In this document: one piece after another, positions 54,129 through 63,790 of the stretch
Position numbering within the stretch: the stretch's first letter is position 1
Layout: each line of letters begins with the position of its first letter
From: UBA2336 sp964404445
GTDB lineage: Bacteria > Bacteroidota > Bacteroidia > Cytophagales > Cyclobacteriaceae
Assembly: GCA_964404445.1 (NCBI GenBank)
Contig: CAYOJW010000006.1
Coordinates: 229,638-293,637 of the forward strand
Reading direction: 5' to 3'
Length of the DNA stretch: 64,000 nucleotides
Translations under genes and position numbers: made by a program
The notes under the pieces: generated by a model
Told to the model about the DNA's origin: nothing
Databases searched by the model: none
What the model saw: only the letters and a program-made list of their open reading frames with translations

Positions 54129-55247
54129 ATGAAATTCTATTTAATTGCCGGTGAGCGTTCAGGTGATTTGCATGGCGGAAATCTGATCAAGGCTTTGCAA
54201 GCACGCAGTGCTGGAAATCAGTTCCGGGGCTTTGGTGGCGATTATATGCGCAAGGCAGGCATGGAGGTGGTTGTGCATTACCGGGAATTAGCCTTCATGG
54301 GATTTGTTGAGGTGCTTGCCAACCTCCGAAAAATATCAAAAAAGATAAAACAGTGTAAAGAAGATATTCTGCAATACAAACCCGATGTGATCGTGTTGAT
54401 CGACTATGCTGGTTTTAATATGCGGATAGCTAAGTTTGCCAAAACCCAAGGCATCAAAGTGTTTTGGTATATCTCACCCAAGGTTTGGGCGTGGAATCAA
54501 AAACGCGCATTAAAATTAAAGGCAACGGTTGACCGCATGTTTGTTATCCTGCCATTTGAAAAATCGTTCTTTAAAAAATTTGATTGGGATGTTGATTATG
54601 TTGGGAATCCCGTGTTAGATGCCATAAAAGCGCATCAGGTTCAACCTGATTTTAAATCTGTAAATCAGATTGCTGAAAATGAAAGTATAGTAGCTTTATT
54701 ACCGGGCAGTCGGCAACAGGAGTTGAAGAAGATTATCCCGGTTATAACGGATGTTGCAATAGCGTTGAAGCAAACGCAGTTTGTGGTTGCTGCTGTAAGT
54801 AACCTCGATCAAAAACTTTATGGCGGGTTAAAAAATTTGCTGAACGTGCGGTTTGTCTATGATGGAGCTTACGATTTGTTAAGTATTGCCCGTGCCGCAA
54901 TCGTTACATCGGGTACAGCCACGTTAGAAACAGCATTGTTTAAAGTACCCCAGGTTGTGGTGTATAAAACCAGCGCATTAACGTATTGGATCGCCCGAAT
55001 GATCATCAAAGTGCCGTTTATTTCGTTGGTAAACTTGGTGGCCGACCGGGAAGTGGTAAAAGAAATGATTCAGGAAAATGCTTCTGTTGAAAAAGTGTCC
55101 GGTGAGCTTTTGTCAATATTGAACAACGAAACGTATCGTACAGCGATGCTGAATAGTTACGATGAAATTATTCGCATATTAGATACAGGTTCGGCTTCAG
55201 AAAATACAGCCGAAAAAATGCTCGGGTATTTGAACCGCGAGGGTTAA
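54129..55247 (+). CDS. lpxB: Lipid-A-disaccharide synthase
   Basis: 372 residues of glycosyltransferase family 19: A-G-E-R-S-G-D-L-H-G at the start, V-L-P-F-E-K and L-L-P-G-S-R-Q-Q-E-L, then S-G-T-A-T-L-E-T. It joins UDP-diacylglucosamine to lipid X on the inner membrane face. Its stop codon overlaps the clpX stop on the other strand by four bases. Confidence 0.96.
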   Translation: MKFYLIAGERSGDLHGGNLIKALQARSAGNQFRGFGGDYMRKAGMEVVVHYRELAFMGFVEVLANLRKISKKIKQCKEDILQYKPDVIVLIDYAGFNMRIAKFAKTQGIKVFWYISPKVWAWNQKRALKLKATVDRMFVILPFEKSFFKKFDWDVDYVGNPVLDAIKAHQVQPDFKSVNQIAENESIVALLPGSRQQELKKIIPVITDVAIALKQTQFVVAAVSNLDQKLYGGLKNLLNVRFVYDGAYDLLSIARAAIVTSGTATLETALFKVPQVVVYKTSALTYWIARMIIKVPFISLVNLVADREVVKEMIQENASVEKVSGELLSILNNETYRTAMLNSYDEIIRILDTGSASENTAEKMLGYLNREG

Positions 55248-56476
55248 GCGACTTTCAGCTTGCTGTATTGAGAGCGATTGAATTTCTCTTCGGCATACGC
55301 ACGGGTAATCACCAACCGGTCAACTCCTTTTTCGGAAGGTAAGTCGAACATGGCATCGGTGATGATGGCCTCACAAATACCGCGTAAACCACGCGCACCG
55401 AGTTTGAATTCAACGGCTTTTTCTACGATAAAATCAATCGCACCTTCTTTGAACTCTAATTCAATGTTCTCGATTTCAAATAGCTTTTTGTACTGCTTGG
55501 CCAACGCGTTTTTAGGCTCAATTAAAATCTTTTTCAAAGCGGCCTGATCAAGCGGGTTGAGGAATGAAACCACGGGCAAGCGGCCAATCAATTCAGGGAT
55601 AAGGCCAAAATTTTTCAGATCCTGGGCTGTAACAAACCGGATCAGGTTTTCCTTATCAAAATCAGACGGGTGCAAACCGGTTGCTGAAGTAAACCCTAAC
55701 GGTCGGGTATTTAAACGGTTTCCGATAATGCGGGACAGACCCTCAAACGCACCGCCACAAATGAACAGAATGTTTTCGGTGTTAACCGTAATCATTTTCT
55801 GGTCGGGGTGTTTGCGTCCGCCTTGTGGCGGAACGTTCACGGAAGTACCCTCTAATAATTTTAATAAAGCCTGCTGCACACCTTCACCGCTCACATCGCG
55901 GGTAATAGAGGGGTTATCCGACTTACGGGCGATTTTATCGATCTCATCGATATATACAATGCCCCGTTCCGCTGCCTCTACATTGTAATCGGCAGCCTGA
56001 AGCAAACGTGTTAAAATACTTTCTACATCTTCACCCACATAACCGGCTTCTGTAAGCACGGTGGCATCGGCAATACAAAAAGGTACCTGCAACATTTTGG
56101 CTAATGTGCGTGCCAGGTACGTTTTACCCGTACCGGTTTCGCCAACCATAATGATATTCGATTTTTCAATGGTAATGTCTGTATCGATTTTGCGTTGCAT
56201 TAACCGTTTATAGTGGTTATAAACGGCAACGGCCATTACTTTTTTGGCTTCGTCCTGGCCAATAACGTATTCGTCAAGAAATTTCTTGATCTCGCGTGGT
56301 TTTATGAGCTTAAAACTTGGCGCGAGGCCGGTTTCGGTTTTGCTTTTCTTTTCTTCTTGCAGAATTTGGGTAGCCTGAGTTACACACTTATCGCAGATGT
56401 GCGCATGAATGCCCGAGATCATCAGGTCAACATCTTTCTTGTTTCTTCCGCAAAACGAACAGGTTACTTCTGCCAT
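55244..56476 (-). CDS. clpX: ATP-dependent Clp protease ATPase ClpX
   Basis: 410 residues starting MAEVTCSFCGRNKKDV (an ATG at 56512 adds 12 non-typical residues). The four zinc Cys (C-S-F-C ... C-D-K-C), Walker A G-E-T-G-T-G-K-T and Walker B Y-I-D-E-I-D are in place. It unfolds tagged substrates for ClpP, including tmRNA-tagged proteins. Ends tail-to-tail with lpxB. Confidence 0.97.
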   Translation of the reverse strand: MAEVTCSFCGRNKKDVDLMISGIHAHICDKCVTQATQILQEEKKSKTETGLAPSFKLIKPREIKKFLDEYVIGQDEAKKVMAVAVYNHYKRLMQRKIDTDITIEKSNIIMVGETGTGKTYLARTLAKMLQVPFCIADATVLTEAGYVGEDVESILTRLLQAADYNVEAAERGIVYIDEIDKIARKSDNPSITRDVSGEGVQQALLKLLEGTSVNVPPQGGRKHPDQKMITVNTENILFICGGAFEGLSRIIGNRLNTRPLGFTSATGLHPSDFDKENLIRFVTAQDLKNFGLIPELIGRLPVVSFLNPLDQAALKKILIEPKNALAKQYKKLFEIENIELEFKEGAIDFIVEKAVEFKLGARGLRGICEAIITDAMFDLPSEKGVDRLVITRAYAEEKFNRSQYSKLKVA

Positions 56477-56511
56477 GGTCTTTCTTATTTGTCGATCAGC
56501 CAATAAAATCA

Positions 56512-56600
56512 ATTAGCCAATGGAGATACAAAAATACCTAAATTATTCCGTATCGCATTGGCTAATTGGCACATCTGCCTGTTGGTTGGCAGATTGGCTA
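56512..56600. repeat. AGCCAAT repeat cluster between clpX and clpP
   Basis: ATTAGCCAATG near 56512-56522 is answered by CATTGGCTAAT near 56556-56566, and a further GATTGGCTAATTG follows near 56592. These can form hairpins in the clpP-clpX spacer. There is no coding signal. Confidence 0.5.
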
Positions 56601-56608
56601 ATTGTGCA

Positions 56609-57304
56609 TTATTTCTTTCGCTCTAACACCTCATCAATCAGGCCGTATTCTTTGGCTTCGTTGGCCCGTAACCAGTAATCGCGGTCGGAATCCTTGTCGA
56701 TTTTTTCATACGGCTGCCCGGTGTGTTTCGATAAGATCGTGTAGAGGTCTTTTCGCAATTCAATGGTTTGTTTGAGGCTGATTTCCATATCGGCTGATGT
56801 TCCCTGCATACCGGCTGAAGGTTGGTGAATCATAACACGTGCGTGTGGCAGTGCCGATCTTTTTTTAGGGGCACCTGCCGATAACAATACTGCACCCATC
56901 GAAGCCGCCATACCGGTACAGATGGTAGCCACGTCAGGACTTACATATTGCATGGTGTCGTAAATGCCAAGGCCGGCATAAACCGATCCGCCCGGACTGT
57001 TTACATACATGATAATATCTTTTTTAGGATCGGCCGATTCGAGGAAAAGAAGTTGGGCGGTGATCACGTTCGCAATGTAATCGTCCACGGGAGTGCCGAA
57101 GAAAATAATGCGGTCGGCCATCAGGCGCGAGAACACATCCAGCACTGTGGCGCGCATTTGGCGTTCTTCTACAATGTTGGGGGTCATATTGGTAACGGGC
57201 GTACCGCTGAATTGCCCTGTTTTTTTCGAGTAGTCGTCAAGTGCGTTTCCGCTCATGCCCAAATGGTGTACTGCGTATTTCCTGAATTCGTTGTTTGGGT
57301 TCAT
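56609..57304 (-). CDS. clpP: ATP-dependent Clp protease proteolytic subunit ClpP
   Basis: 231 residues from MNPNNEFRKY (an ATG at 57349 is less likely). The Ser is in G-M-A-A-S-M-G, the His in V-M-I-H-Q-P-S and the Asp in the D-R-D-Y-W-L region, giving the full triad. The N-terminal part of about 35 residues is longer than in E. coli and may be processed. Between tig and clpX. Confidence 0.97.
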   Translation of the reverse strand: MNPNNEFRKYAVHHLGMSGNALDDYSKKTGQFSGTPVTNMTPNIVEERQMRATVLDVFSRLMADRIIFFGTPVDDYIANVITAQLLFLESADPKKDIIMYVNSPGGSVYAGLGIYDTMQYVSPDVATICTGMAASMGAVLLSAGAPKKRSALPHARVMIHQPSAGMQGTSADMEISLKQTIELRKDLYTILSKHTGQPYEKIDKDSDRDYWLRANEAKEYGLIDEVLERKK

Positions 57305-57388
57305 ATTTTCTGTGTTTAAAATTATTTTTCGGATATACAAGGTTAGCAAATTCCTGTAAACCTACGGTATAACTGATTTTAAATAAAA

Positions 57389-57418
57389 ATGGTTTTACCC
57401 CGGTTGGGATAAAACCAT
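57389..57418 (-). terminator. Hairpin downstream of tig
   Basis: ATGGTTTTA and TAAAACCAT (57389-57418) form a stem with a CCCCGGTTGGGA interior. T-rich sequence follows on the minus strand, so it could stop the tig transcript, between tig and clpP. Confidence 0.65.
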
Positions 57419-57452
57419 AGTCGGCTAAATACCCGGTTTTAGTGTATTCGGC

Positions 57453-58802
57453 TTAGTGGGTGTGTTCCTGAACGATTTTTTTAAACTCGTCCACACTCAC
57501 GGGCTTGTCCACAATTGATATGTTTTCGCGGATATGCTTCATAATCTTGTCGTTACGAAGCTGGTTGTATAAACGAACAAAGTTTTGTCCGTTTTCATGC
57601 GAAAGATAGTTCTCGGCAATGCCGTCTAATTTATCCGCTAATTGCTCGGCAAAGGCTGCACCGCCAAATTGCGAAACGATAACTTCTTTGGCACGTGCCT
57701 GTACCTCGACCGTTTCAACACTTATTTTATTGTCTTCGGCAATTTTGTTTTTGATCAGATCCCACTTTAACGAGCGGGTGTAGGCATCAAATTCTTTTGC
57801 CAGCACTTCATCGGTTACCTGTCCGTTGCCAGTAGCTTTTAACCAGTTTTTCAGAAAGTTTTCGGGCAGGTTAACCGTTGTGTTTTTAAGGAAGTAGTCT
57901 TCGATGTTATGGTCGAGAAAATAATCGGTTTCGCGTTTGTAGTTTTGGCTGATGGTTTCCTTCACTTTTGCACGAAAGGCTGTTTCATCGGTTACAACAT
58001 CTTTACCAAATACACGGTCGAACAACTCCTGGCTAACAGCGGCAGGTTCTACACGGCTGATGTTTTCGATCTTTAGCGTGTATGTGCCTTTTGCTTTTTT
58101 GGCTACATCTTCCGATACATCTAATAACGTTGCGGTATCGGCATCGTTATCAAAAATTTTGCTGATCTCGAAAGTTACTTCTTCACCTTTTTTCAGGCCA
58201 ACAAACTTAGCCTGTTCCTTTTTAGCAACTTTGGTAATATCAATTACCGCAGTTTCGTTCTTAAAGCCGGTTTCATCCCCGGGCGTTAACGGGCCAAACA
58301 GGTTATCGGTAGCTTCGCTTACTTCGGGATATTCGGCTTTGCCGAAACGTTTGGTGAGGTCGCTGATGGTTTCGTTAATAACTTTCTCATCAACCTCAAT
58401 CGGGTAGGCTTTGATTTTAACTTTGTTCGACAAATCGTATTTGAAATCTTCGGCCATGCCGATTTCATATTCAAATTCAAAATCCTTTTGCACATCCCAG
58501 TTAATGGCGCTGGCTTTTTCGTTGTTGGGCAACGGTTCGCCAATCACACGCAGGTTGTTGTCTTTAATATAATCGCTCAGTTTGTGCGAAAGTATATGGT
58601 TGATCTCTTCGACTAAGATAGACTTACCGAACATTTTTTTAACAACCCCTGCAGGTACTTTGCCTGCCCGGAACCCCTTAATGTTGGCTTTACGCGAATA
58701 ATCGCGTACCTTTTCTTCGTATTTAGATTGGTAGTCAGCCTCGTTAATTTTGATTTTGATCAAACCTTCGGTGCTGTTTTTTTTGTCGAGTGTTATTTCC
58801 AA
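57453..58802 (-). CDS. tig: Trigger factor
   Basis: 449 residues. The ribosome-binding signature G-F-R-A-G-K-V-P is at about 43-50. The central part corresponds to the PPIase region of trigger factors, although its FKBP core is divergent, and the long helical C-terminus is chaperone-like. It receives nascent chains at the ribosome exit. Order tig-clpP-clpX is conserved across many bacteria; here tig is first in transcription. Confidence 0.94.
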   Translation of the reverse strand: MEITLDKKNSTEGLIKIKINEADYQSKYEEKVRDYSRKANIKGFRAGKVPAGVVKKMFGKSILVEEINHILSHKLSDYIKDNNLRVIGEPLPNNEKASAINWDVQKDFEFEYEIGMAEDFKYDLSNKVKIKAYPIEVDEKVINETISDLTKRFGKAEYPEVSEATDNLFGPLTPGDETGFKNETAVIDITKVAKKEQAKFVGLKKGEEVTFEISKIFDNDADTATLLDVSEDVAKKAKGTYTLKIENISRVEPAAVSQELFDRVFGKDVVTDETAFRAKVKETISQNYKRETDYFLDHNIEDYFLKNTTVNLPENFLKNWLKATGNGQVTDEVLAKEFDAYTRSLKWDLIKNKIAEDNKISVETVEVQARAKEVIVSQFGGAAFAEQLADKLDGIAENYLSHENGQNFVRLYNQLRNDKIMKHIRENISIVDKPVSVDEFKKIVQEHTH

Positions 58803-58871
58803 AGCAATTCAGTTTTGTTTTTAAATCAAGAACCCTCACACCATGAATCATAGGAGCGAGGGTTCAGGTAG

Positions 58872-58953
58872 TGCGGATGAAGGGACTCGAACCCCCACGC
58901 CTTACGGCACCAGATCCTAAGTCTGGCGCGGCTGCCAATTACGCCACATCCGC
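58872..58953 (-). tRNA. tRNA-Leu (anticodon TAG)
   Basis: Minus-strand cloverleaf with acceptor GCGGATG/CATCCGC, anticodon stem CCAGA/TCTGG with loop CTTAGGA (anticodon TAG), a long class II variable arm (TGCCGTAAGGCG) and T loop TTCGAGT. Discriminator A; CCA not encoded. UAG reads CUA and other CUN leucine codons. Confidence 0.95.
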
Positions 58954-59068
58954 AGATGATTGATATACTGTTAACCTGTTTACTCGGGCAGGTTACGCCA
59001 TACCCATTTTTTTGCAGAATATTCGCTGATTTCTGTATTATTTCAACGGTATTTGCTAAAATGGAGCG

Positions 59069-59076
59069 CAAATTTA
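59069..59076 (-). promoter_or_regulatory. -7 promoter element of tRNA-Leu (TAAATTTG)
   Basis: TAnnTTTG match on the minus strand about 116 bases ahead of the tRNA. Confidence 0.35.
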
Positions 59077-59169
59077 TTGATTATTCTGAATTTAGGAATA
59101 AAAGTTTTTTCGTTTTAAAGGTGTTATTATGCTAAGGGAATCGAAAACGAGCCAACCGGCAAAGAAATA

Positions 59170-61407
59170 ATGGTTATTGATTTAGAGCAGGAGAAAAGAG
59201 AGATTATTGGCAGGTACCGGAAGTTGCTGCGAAAAGCAAAACCGGTTTTGAAAGACGGTGACGCACGGCTTATTAAACACGCCTTTACCATTTCATTGGA
59301 AGCGCATAAGGATATGCGCAGGAAATCGGGCGAGCCATATATTTTTCATCCACTGGCCGTGGCGCAAATATGTGTTGAAGAAATCGGCTTGGGTACAACA
59401 TCCATTATTGCGGCCTTGTTGCACGATGTGGTAGAAGACACCGACATGGAGTTGGGGCACATCGAAAAAATGTTTGGTAAAAAGGTTGCCCAGATTGTGG
59501 ACGGTCTTACCAAAATTCGGGGTGTATTTGAACACGGCACTTCGCAGCAGGCCGAAAACTTTCGTAAAATGTTGTTCACCCTGTCGGACGATGTACGGGT
59601 GATATTGATCAAGCTGGCCGACCGGCTGCACAATATGCGCACGCTCGACAGCATGCCGCGCAACAAGCAGCTAAAAGTATCGTCCGAAACAATTTACCTC
59701 TATGCTCCGCTGGCGCATCGCCTGGGGCTGAATGCTATTAAAAGCGAATTGGAAGATTTGTACCTGCGCTTTACCGATCGCCAGATGTACGACTCCATCA
59801 TCCGCAATATTGACGATACGAGAACGAGCCGGAACAAATTCATCAAACAGTTTATCCAGCCCATTAAGGAAGAGTTAGACGAACTGAGTATTCCGTACGA
59901 AATAAAAGGCCGCCCCAAGTCGGTATATTCTATCTGGAATAAAATGCGCAAGCAAAACATTCCGTTCGAAGAAGTATATGATTTATTTGCTGTTCGGATA
60001 ATTATGGATACGGCACCCGAGCTTGAAAAATCCATTTGCTGGCAGGTGTATTCTATCGTTACCGATTTTTATACGCCAAACCCCGACCGGTTGCGCGACT
60101 GGATTAGCACACCACGAGCCAACGGGTACGAATCGCTCCATACAACAGTTATGGCTAAAAACGGCCAGTGGGTTGAGGTTCAGATCCGCACTAAACGCAT
60201 GGACGAAATAGCCGAAAAAGGGTATGCGGCACACTGGAAGTATAAAGAATCAACTACTTCGCACGAATCGAATTTAGAAAAATGGGTGGCAAAAGTACGC
60301 GACACGTTAGAGCAGAACGACCACTCAGCCCTCGATTTTGTAGATGATTTCCGGGGCAATCTTTTTAACGATGAAGTATTTGTGTTTACCCCGAAAGGCG
60401 AGTTAAAAACCCTGCCGCACGGAGCCACTGCACTTGATTTCGCATTCGATATTCACACCCAGGTGGGGTCGAAATGTATTGGCGCAAAGGTCAACAATAA
60501 ATTGGTGCCTATTAACTACATGTTAAAAAATGGCGATCAGATCGAGATATTAACATCGTCCAAACAAAAGCCTAATGAAGACTGGCTGCGGTTTGTCATT
60601 ACCTCCAAAGCAAAAGGCCGCATTAAAGACGCATTAAAAGAAGAGAAAAAGAAAGCTGCCGAAGAAGGTAAGGAAATCATCCAGCGCAAATTGCGGCAAA
60701 TGAAAATAGAGCCATCGCAAAGTGTGCTTGAGCAATTGCGTGAGTATTTTAATGCGCCTACGCACATTGATTTATACTACCGCATCGGTAAAGGGTTTAT
60801 CAATCCAACCGATATTAAAAAATTCCAGGAGTATAAACCGGCAACACCCCTTAAAACCCGGCCCGATGTTCACGTGCCCGATCCAAGAACCATTGAGCAG
60901 GAAATCAAACGTGTTAAAGGTCGTTACGATGATATTTTGCTGATTGGTGAGGACATGGATGTGGTCGAGTACAAATTAGCGAAATGCTGTACGCCAATTC
61001 CGGGCGATGAAGTATTCGGTTTTGTTACCGTGAGCGAAGGCATCAAAATCCACCGGGCAAATTGCCCGAATGCTACCGAATTGCTGGCCAATCACGGCAA
61101 CCGGGTTGTAAAGGCCAAGTGGACTTCACAACACGAAGTGGCCTTTTTAACCGGTGTGAAAATCAAAGGAACCGACCGCGTGGGCTTAATTAACGACATT
61201 TCGAAAATTATTTCAGACGAACTGAAGGTGAACATGAGTTCCATGTCCATCCATACCGATTCCGGCATTTTTGAGGGCGAAATCATGCTGTACGTGAACG
61301 ACACCCGTCACCTGGAGCAACTTATCGGGAAACTTCAGTCGGTAGAAGGCATTGTGAAAGTAAGCCGGTTTGATTCCAATCTCACTAAAAATAATAACGT
61401 GTTTTAG
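59170..61407 (+). CDS. Bifunctional (p)ppGpp synthetase/hydrolase, RelA/SpoT family
   Basis: 745 residues. The HD hydrolase domain is intact (L-L-H-D-V-V-E-D-T and A-D-R-L-H-N-M-R), the synthetase has G-R-P-K-S-V-Y-S-I, then TGS (F-V-F-T-P-K-G-E), a helical/zinc-type Cys pair (K-C-C-T-P-I-P-G) and a C-terminal ACT domain. It makes and breaks the stringent-response alarmone. As the only long Rel in the window, it is likely the bifunctional type. A spacer of 135 bases with a repeat precedes fur. Confidence 0.96.
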   Translation: MVIDLEQEKREIIGRYRKLLRKAKPVLKDGDARLIKHAFTISLEAHKDMRRKSGEPYIFHPLAVAQICVEEIGLGTTSIIAALLHDVVEDTDMELGHIEKMFGKKVAQIVDGLTKIRGVFEHGTSQQAENFRKMLFTLSDDVRVILIKLADRLHNMRTLDSMPRNKQLKVSSETIYLYAPLAHRLGLNAIKSELEDLYLRFTDRQMYDSIIRNIDDTRTSRNKFIKQFIQPIKEELDELSIPYEIKGRPKSVYSIWNKMRKQNIPFEEVYDLFAVRIIMDTAPELEKSICWQVYSIVTDFYTPNPDRLRDWISTPRANGYESLHTTVMAKNGQWVEVQIRTKRMDEIAEKGYAAHWKYKESTTSHESNLEKWVAKVRDTLEQNDHSALDFVDDFRGNLFNDEVFVFTPKGELKTLPHGATALDFAFDIHTQVGSKCIGAKVNNKLVPINYMLKNGDQIEILTSSKQKPNEDWLRFVITSKAKGRIKDALKEEKKKAAEEGKEIIQRKLRQMKIEPSQSVLEQLREYFNAPTHIDLYYRIGKGFINPTDIKKFQEYKPATPLKTRPDVHVPDPRTIEQEIKRVKGRYDDILLIGEDMDVVEYKLAKCCTPIPGDEVFGFVTVSEGIKIHRANCPNATELLANHGNRVVKAKWTSQHEVAFLTGVKIKGTDRVGLINDISKIISDELKVNMSSMSIHTDSGIFEGEIMLYVNDTRHLEQLIGKLQSVEGIVKVSRFDSNLTKNNNVF

Positions 61408-61443
61408 GATTTCCTGAAATTTGAATCATAAAAATCCTGCAAA

Positions 61444-61463
61444 CCTGCCTGCCGGTAGGCAGG
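61444..61463. repeat. Palindromic repeat CCTGCCTGCCGGTAGGCAGG with AATCCTG units
   Basis: One base different from the element at 39306-39325. It is flanked by repeated AATCCTG units (about 61430-61520), another common Bacteroidota spacer motif. Confidence 0.6.
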
Positions 61464-61522
61464 TTCCTTAATCCTGATCAAAATTATAATCCTGTTAATC
61501 TTCAAATCCCAAAATCCTGATC

Positions 61523-61530
61523 TATCTTTG
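61523..61530 (+). promoter_or_regulatory. -7 promoter element (TATCTTTG) of the Fur-family gene
   Basis: TAnnTTTG match 13 bases before the ATG, giving a very short leader. Confidence 0.5.
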
Positions 61531-61543
61531 CCCTTTAACCACT

Positions 61544-62020
61544 ATGGCTCTTAACCCTAAAGTTTACGAAGAGGTAAGGAAAATTTTCACGGCCTACCTC
61601 GAAAACAAAGAGTTGCGAAAAACACCCGAGCGTTACGCAATACTGGAAGAAATCTATTCACGTGATGGGCATTTTGATGTAGAACTTCTCTACATCAGCA
61701 TGAAAAACAAAAATTACATGGTAAGCCGTGCCACGGTGTATAACACGTTAGACCTGTTGGTAGAGTGCGCCCTGGTCAGTAAACACCAGTTTGGTAAAAA
61801 TCTGGCGCAATACGAAAAATCGCACGGTAACAAACAGCACGATCATTTGATTTGTACCGATTGCCACAAAGTAGTGGAGTTTTGCGATCCGCGCATTCAC
61901 AATATTCAAAAAACGGCCGAAGAAATTTTACAGTTTAATGTAATCCACCATTCGTTGATCTTGTACGCATCGTGTAACAAACCAAATTGCGAAGGTAAGA
62001 AACAACAGGTTCAGGAATAG
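61544..62020 (+). CDS. Fur/PerR-family metalloregulator
   Basis: 158 residues. A winged helix (Y-M-V-S-R-A-T-V-Y-N-T-L-D-L-L-V) is followed by the dimerisation part with two Cys pairs (C-T-D-C and C-N-K-P-N-C) that bind structural zinc, and His-rich ligands (H-D-H-L, H-H). Senses metal (iron, zinc) or peroxide; subfamily cannot be told from sequence alone. Followed 53 bases later by the STAS gene. Confidence 0.93.
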   Translation: MALNPKVYEEVRKIFTAYLENKELRKTPERYAILEEIYSRDGHFDVELLYISMKNKNYMVSRATVYNTLDLLVECALVSKHQFGKNLAQYEKSHGNKQHDHLICTDCHKVVEFCDPRIHNIQKTAEEILQFNVIHHSLILYASCNKPNCEGKKQQVQE

Positions 62021-62073
62021 TTGTGTACACATTGCCGATGATCGGGCCAATCATATAACAGAAATCGAAACAC

Positions 62074-62412
62074 ATGAACGTTACATCAGAATATAAGAAC
62101 CACGTTGTTATAGTTCGGCTAACAGGCGATTTGATTGGCGAACACGATGGAACATTAGTGCTGTCAAAAGCTGCCGATGCCATCCAACAGGGAATATTGC
62201 AGTGTGTGATTGACATCAGCAAACTTCGGTATATCAACAGCAGTGGTATAGGTGTGCTGATAACCATACTCACAAAGTTTAGGAATAAGGGAGGCGAAGT
62301 GTATTTGCTAAACCCGTCCGAAAGCGTTCAAAAACTACTGATAATCACAAAATTGAACGCTATCTTTCACATTGTAAAAACAGAAGAAGAGGCGTTAGCC
62401 CTCACGAAATAA
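62074..62412 (+). CDS. STAS-domain anti-sigma factor antagonist-like protein
   Basis: 112 residues with the STAS core: I-V-R-L-T-G-D-L near the start and L-R-Y-I-N-S-S-G-I-G-V-L, whose Ser is the phosphorylation site in SpoIIAA/RsbV proteins. No kinase-type anti-sigma gene is adjacent, so its partner is unknown. It lies between fur and purA, 6 bases from purA, perhaps one transcript. Confidence 0.88.
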   Translation: MNVTSEYKNHVVIVRLTGDLIGEHDGTLVLSKAADAIQQGILQCVIDISKLRYINSSGIGVLITILTKFRNKGGEVYLLNPSESVQKLLIITKLNAIFHIVKTEEEALALTK

Positions 62413-62418
62413 TATACC

Positions 62419-63693
62419 ATGACAAAAGTAGATGTTTTATTGGGCCTTCAGTGGGGTGACGAGGGCAAGGGTAAAATTGTGGATGTGCTGGCGCCCAAGT
62501 ACGATGTAGTAGCACGTTTTCAGGGCGGCCCCAATGCCGGCCATACCCTGGAGTTCGATGGCATAAAACACGTACTGCATCAGATCCCTTCAGGTATTTT
62601 CCGTGAAAAAACCCGCAACATCATTGGCAATGGCGTGGTGCTCGATCCTATTATTTTTAAAAACGAAATAGACGGACTTCAAAAATTTAATCTGAACGTT
62701 AAAGCCAACTTGTTTATTTCAAAAAAGGCAACACTTATCGTACCTACACACCGGTTGCTCGATCAGGCGTATGAAAAGGCAAAAGGCGATAATAAAATAG
62801 GTTCAACGTTAAAAGGTATTGGCCCTTCCTATCAGGATAAAATTGGTCGTCAGGGGTTGCGTGTAGGCGATATTCTGTCGGCAAACTTTGCCGATAAGTT
62901 TAAGAAACTAACCGATATACATTTCGAAATCCTGAACCGTCACCAGATAGAATACAACTGGCCTGAACTGGAGGCACGGTTTAACGAAGCAATTCATTTC
63001 CTGCGTCAGTTTAACTTAGTCGATAGCGAATACCTGATCAATAAAGAACTTAGCTCAGGGGCTACTATTCTGGCAGAAGGCGCCCAGGGTTCATTACTGG
63101 ATATTGATTTTGGTAGTTATCCGTTTGTTACCAGTTCAAATACCGTTACGGCAGGTGCCTGTACGGGTTTAGGTGTTGCACCCCGCCACATTGGTGAGGT
63201 GTACGGTATCTTTAAAGCGTACAGTACCCGTGTGGGCAGTGGTCCGTTCCCTACCGAATTATTGGATGAAGAAGGCGAAAAACTGCGCAAAGAAGGGAAT
63301 GAATTTGGTTCAACAACAGGCCGCCCCAGGCGTTGCGGATGGATAGACATACCGTCATTAAAATATTCCATCATGATTAATGGTGTAACCCAGTTACTCA
63401 TGATGAAAGCCGATGTACTCAGCATTTTCCAAACCATTAAGGTATGTACACAGTACCAGTTAAAAGATGGCACCGTAACCGAAATGCTTCCGTACGAGTT
63501 GATCAACGAAAAAATTGCTCCGGTATATAAAGAAATGAAAGGCTGGAACGTGTCCCTTAAAGGAGTCGATCAAAACAGCCTTCCGGCCGAGTTGCAGCAA
63601 TATGTGGCCTTTTTAGAGCAGCAGTTAGGTGTTCCCATTACCCTCATTTCAACAGGCCCCGATCGTACCCAAACAATTATCAGGAATAAGTAA
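62419..63693 (+). CDS. purA: Adenylosuccinate synthetase
   Basis: 424 residues. G-L-Q-W-G-D-E-G-K-G-K near the start and G-P-N-A-G-H-T-L are the IMP/GTP binding loops. It condenses IMP and aspartate to adenylosuccinate for AMP synthesis. Normal length; 6 bases after the STAS stop. Confidence 0.97.
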   Translation: MTKVDVLLGLQWGDEGKGKIVDVLAPKYDVVARFQGGPNAGHTLEFDGIKHVLHQIPSGIFREKTRNIIGNGVVLDPIIFKNEIDGLQKFNLNVKANLFISKKATLIVPTHRLLDQAYEKAKGDNKIGSTLKGIGPSYQDKIGRQGLRVGDILSANFADKFKKLTDIHFEILNRHQIEYNWPELEARFNEAIHFLRQFNLVDSEYLINKELSSGATILAEGAQGSLLDIDFGSYPFVTSSNTVTAGACTGLGVAPRHIGEVYGIFKAYSTRVGSGPFPTELLDEEGEKLRKEGNEFGSTTGRPRRCGWIDIPSLKYSIMINGVTQLLMMKADVLSIFQTIKVCTQYQLKDGTVTEMLPYELINEKIAPVYKEMKGWNVSLKGVDQNSLPAELQQYVAFLEQQLGVPITLISTGPDRTQTIIRNK

Positions 63694-63753
63694 AAATTAA
63701 ATCGCTGATAATCAGTATTGTTATAAAACAGACAAAATTTTTTTTGGCGGGGC

Positions 63754-63784
63754 TTGTGAAATGACCACACTACGCATACATTTG
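63754..63784 (+). promoter_or_regulatory. Strong promoter (TTG-N20-TACATTTG) at the right edge
   Basis: TTG at 63754-63756 and TACATTTG at 63777-63784, spaced 20 bases, with an A/T-run (AAAATTTTTTTT) 15 bases further up, as at strong stable-RNA promoters. The expected start is about 63791. Confidence 0.6.
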
Positions 63785-63790
63785 CACTCC

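Noticed and set aside
63117..63506. A minus-strand frame within purA
   Set aside because: purA is complete and conserved there; the opposite frame has no recognisable domain.
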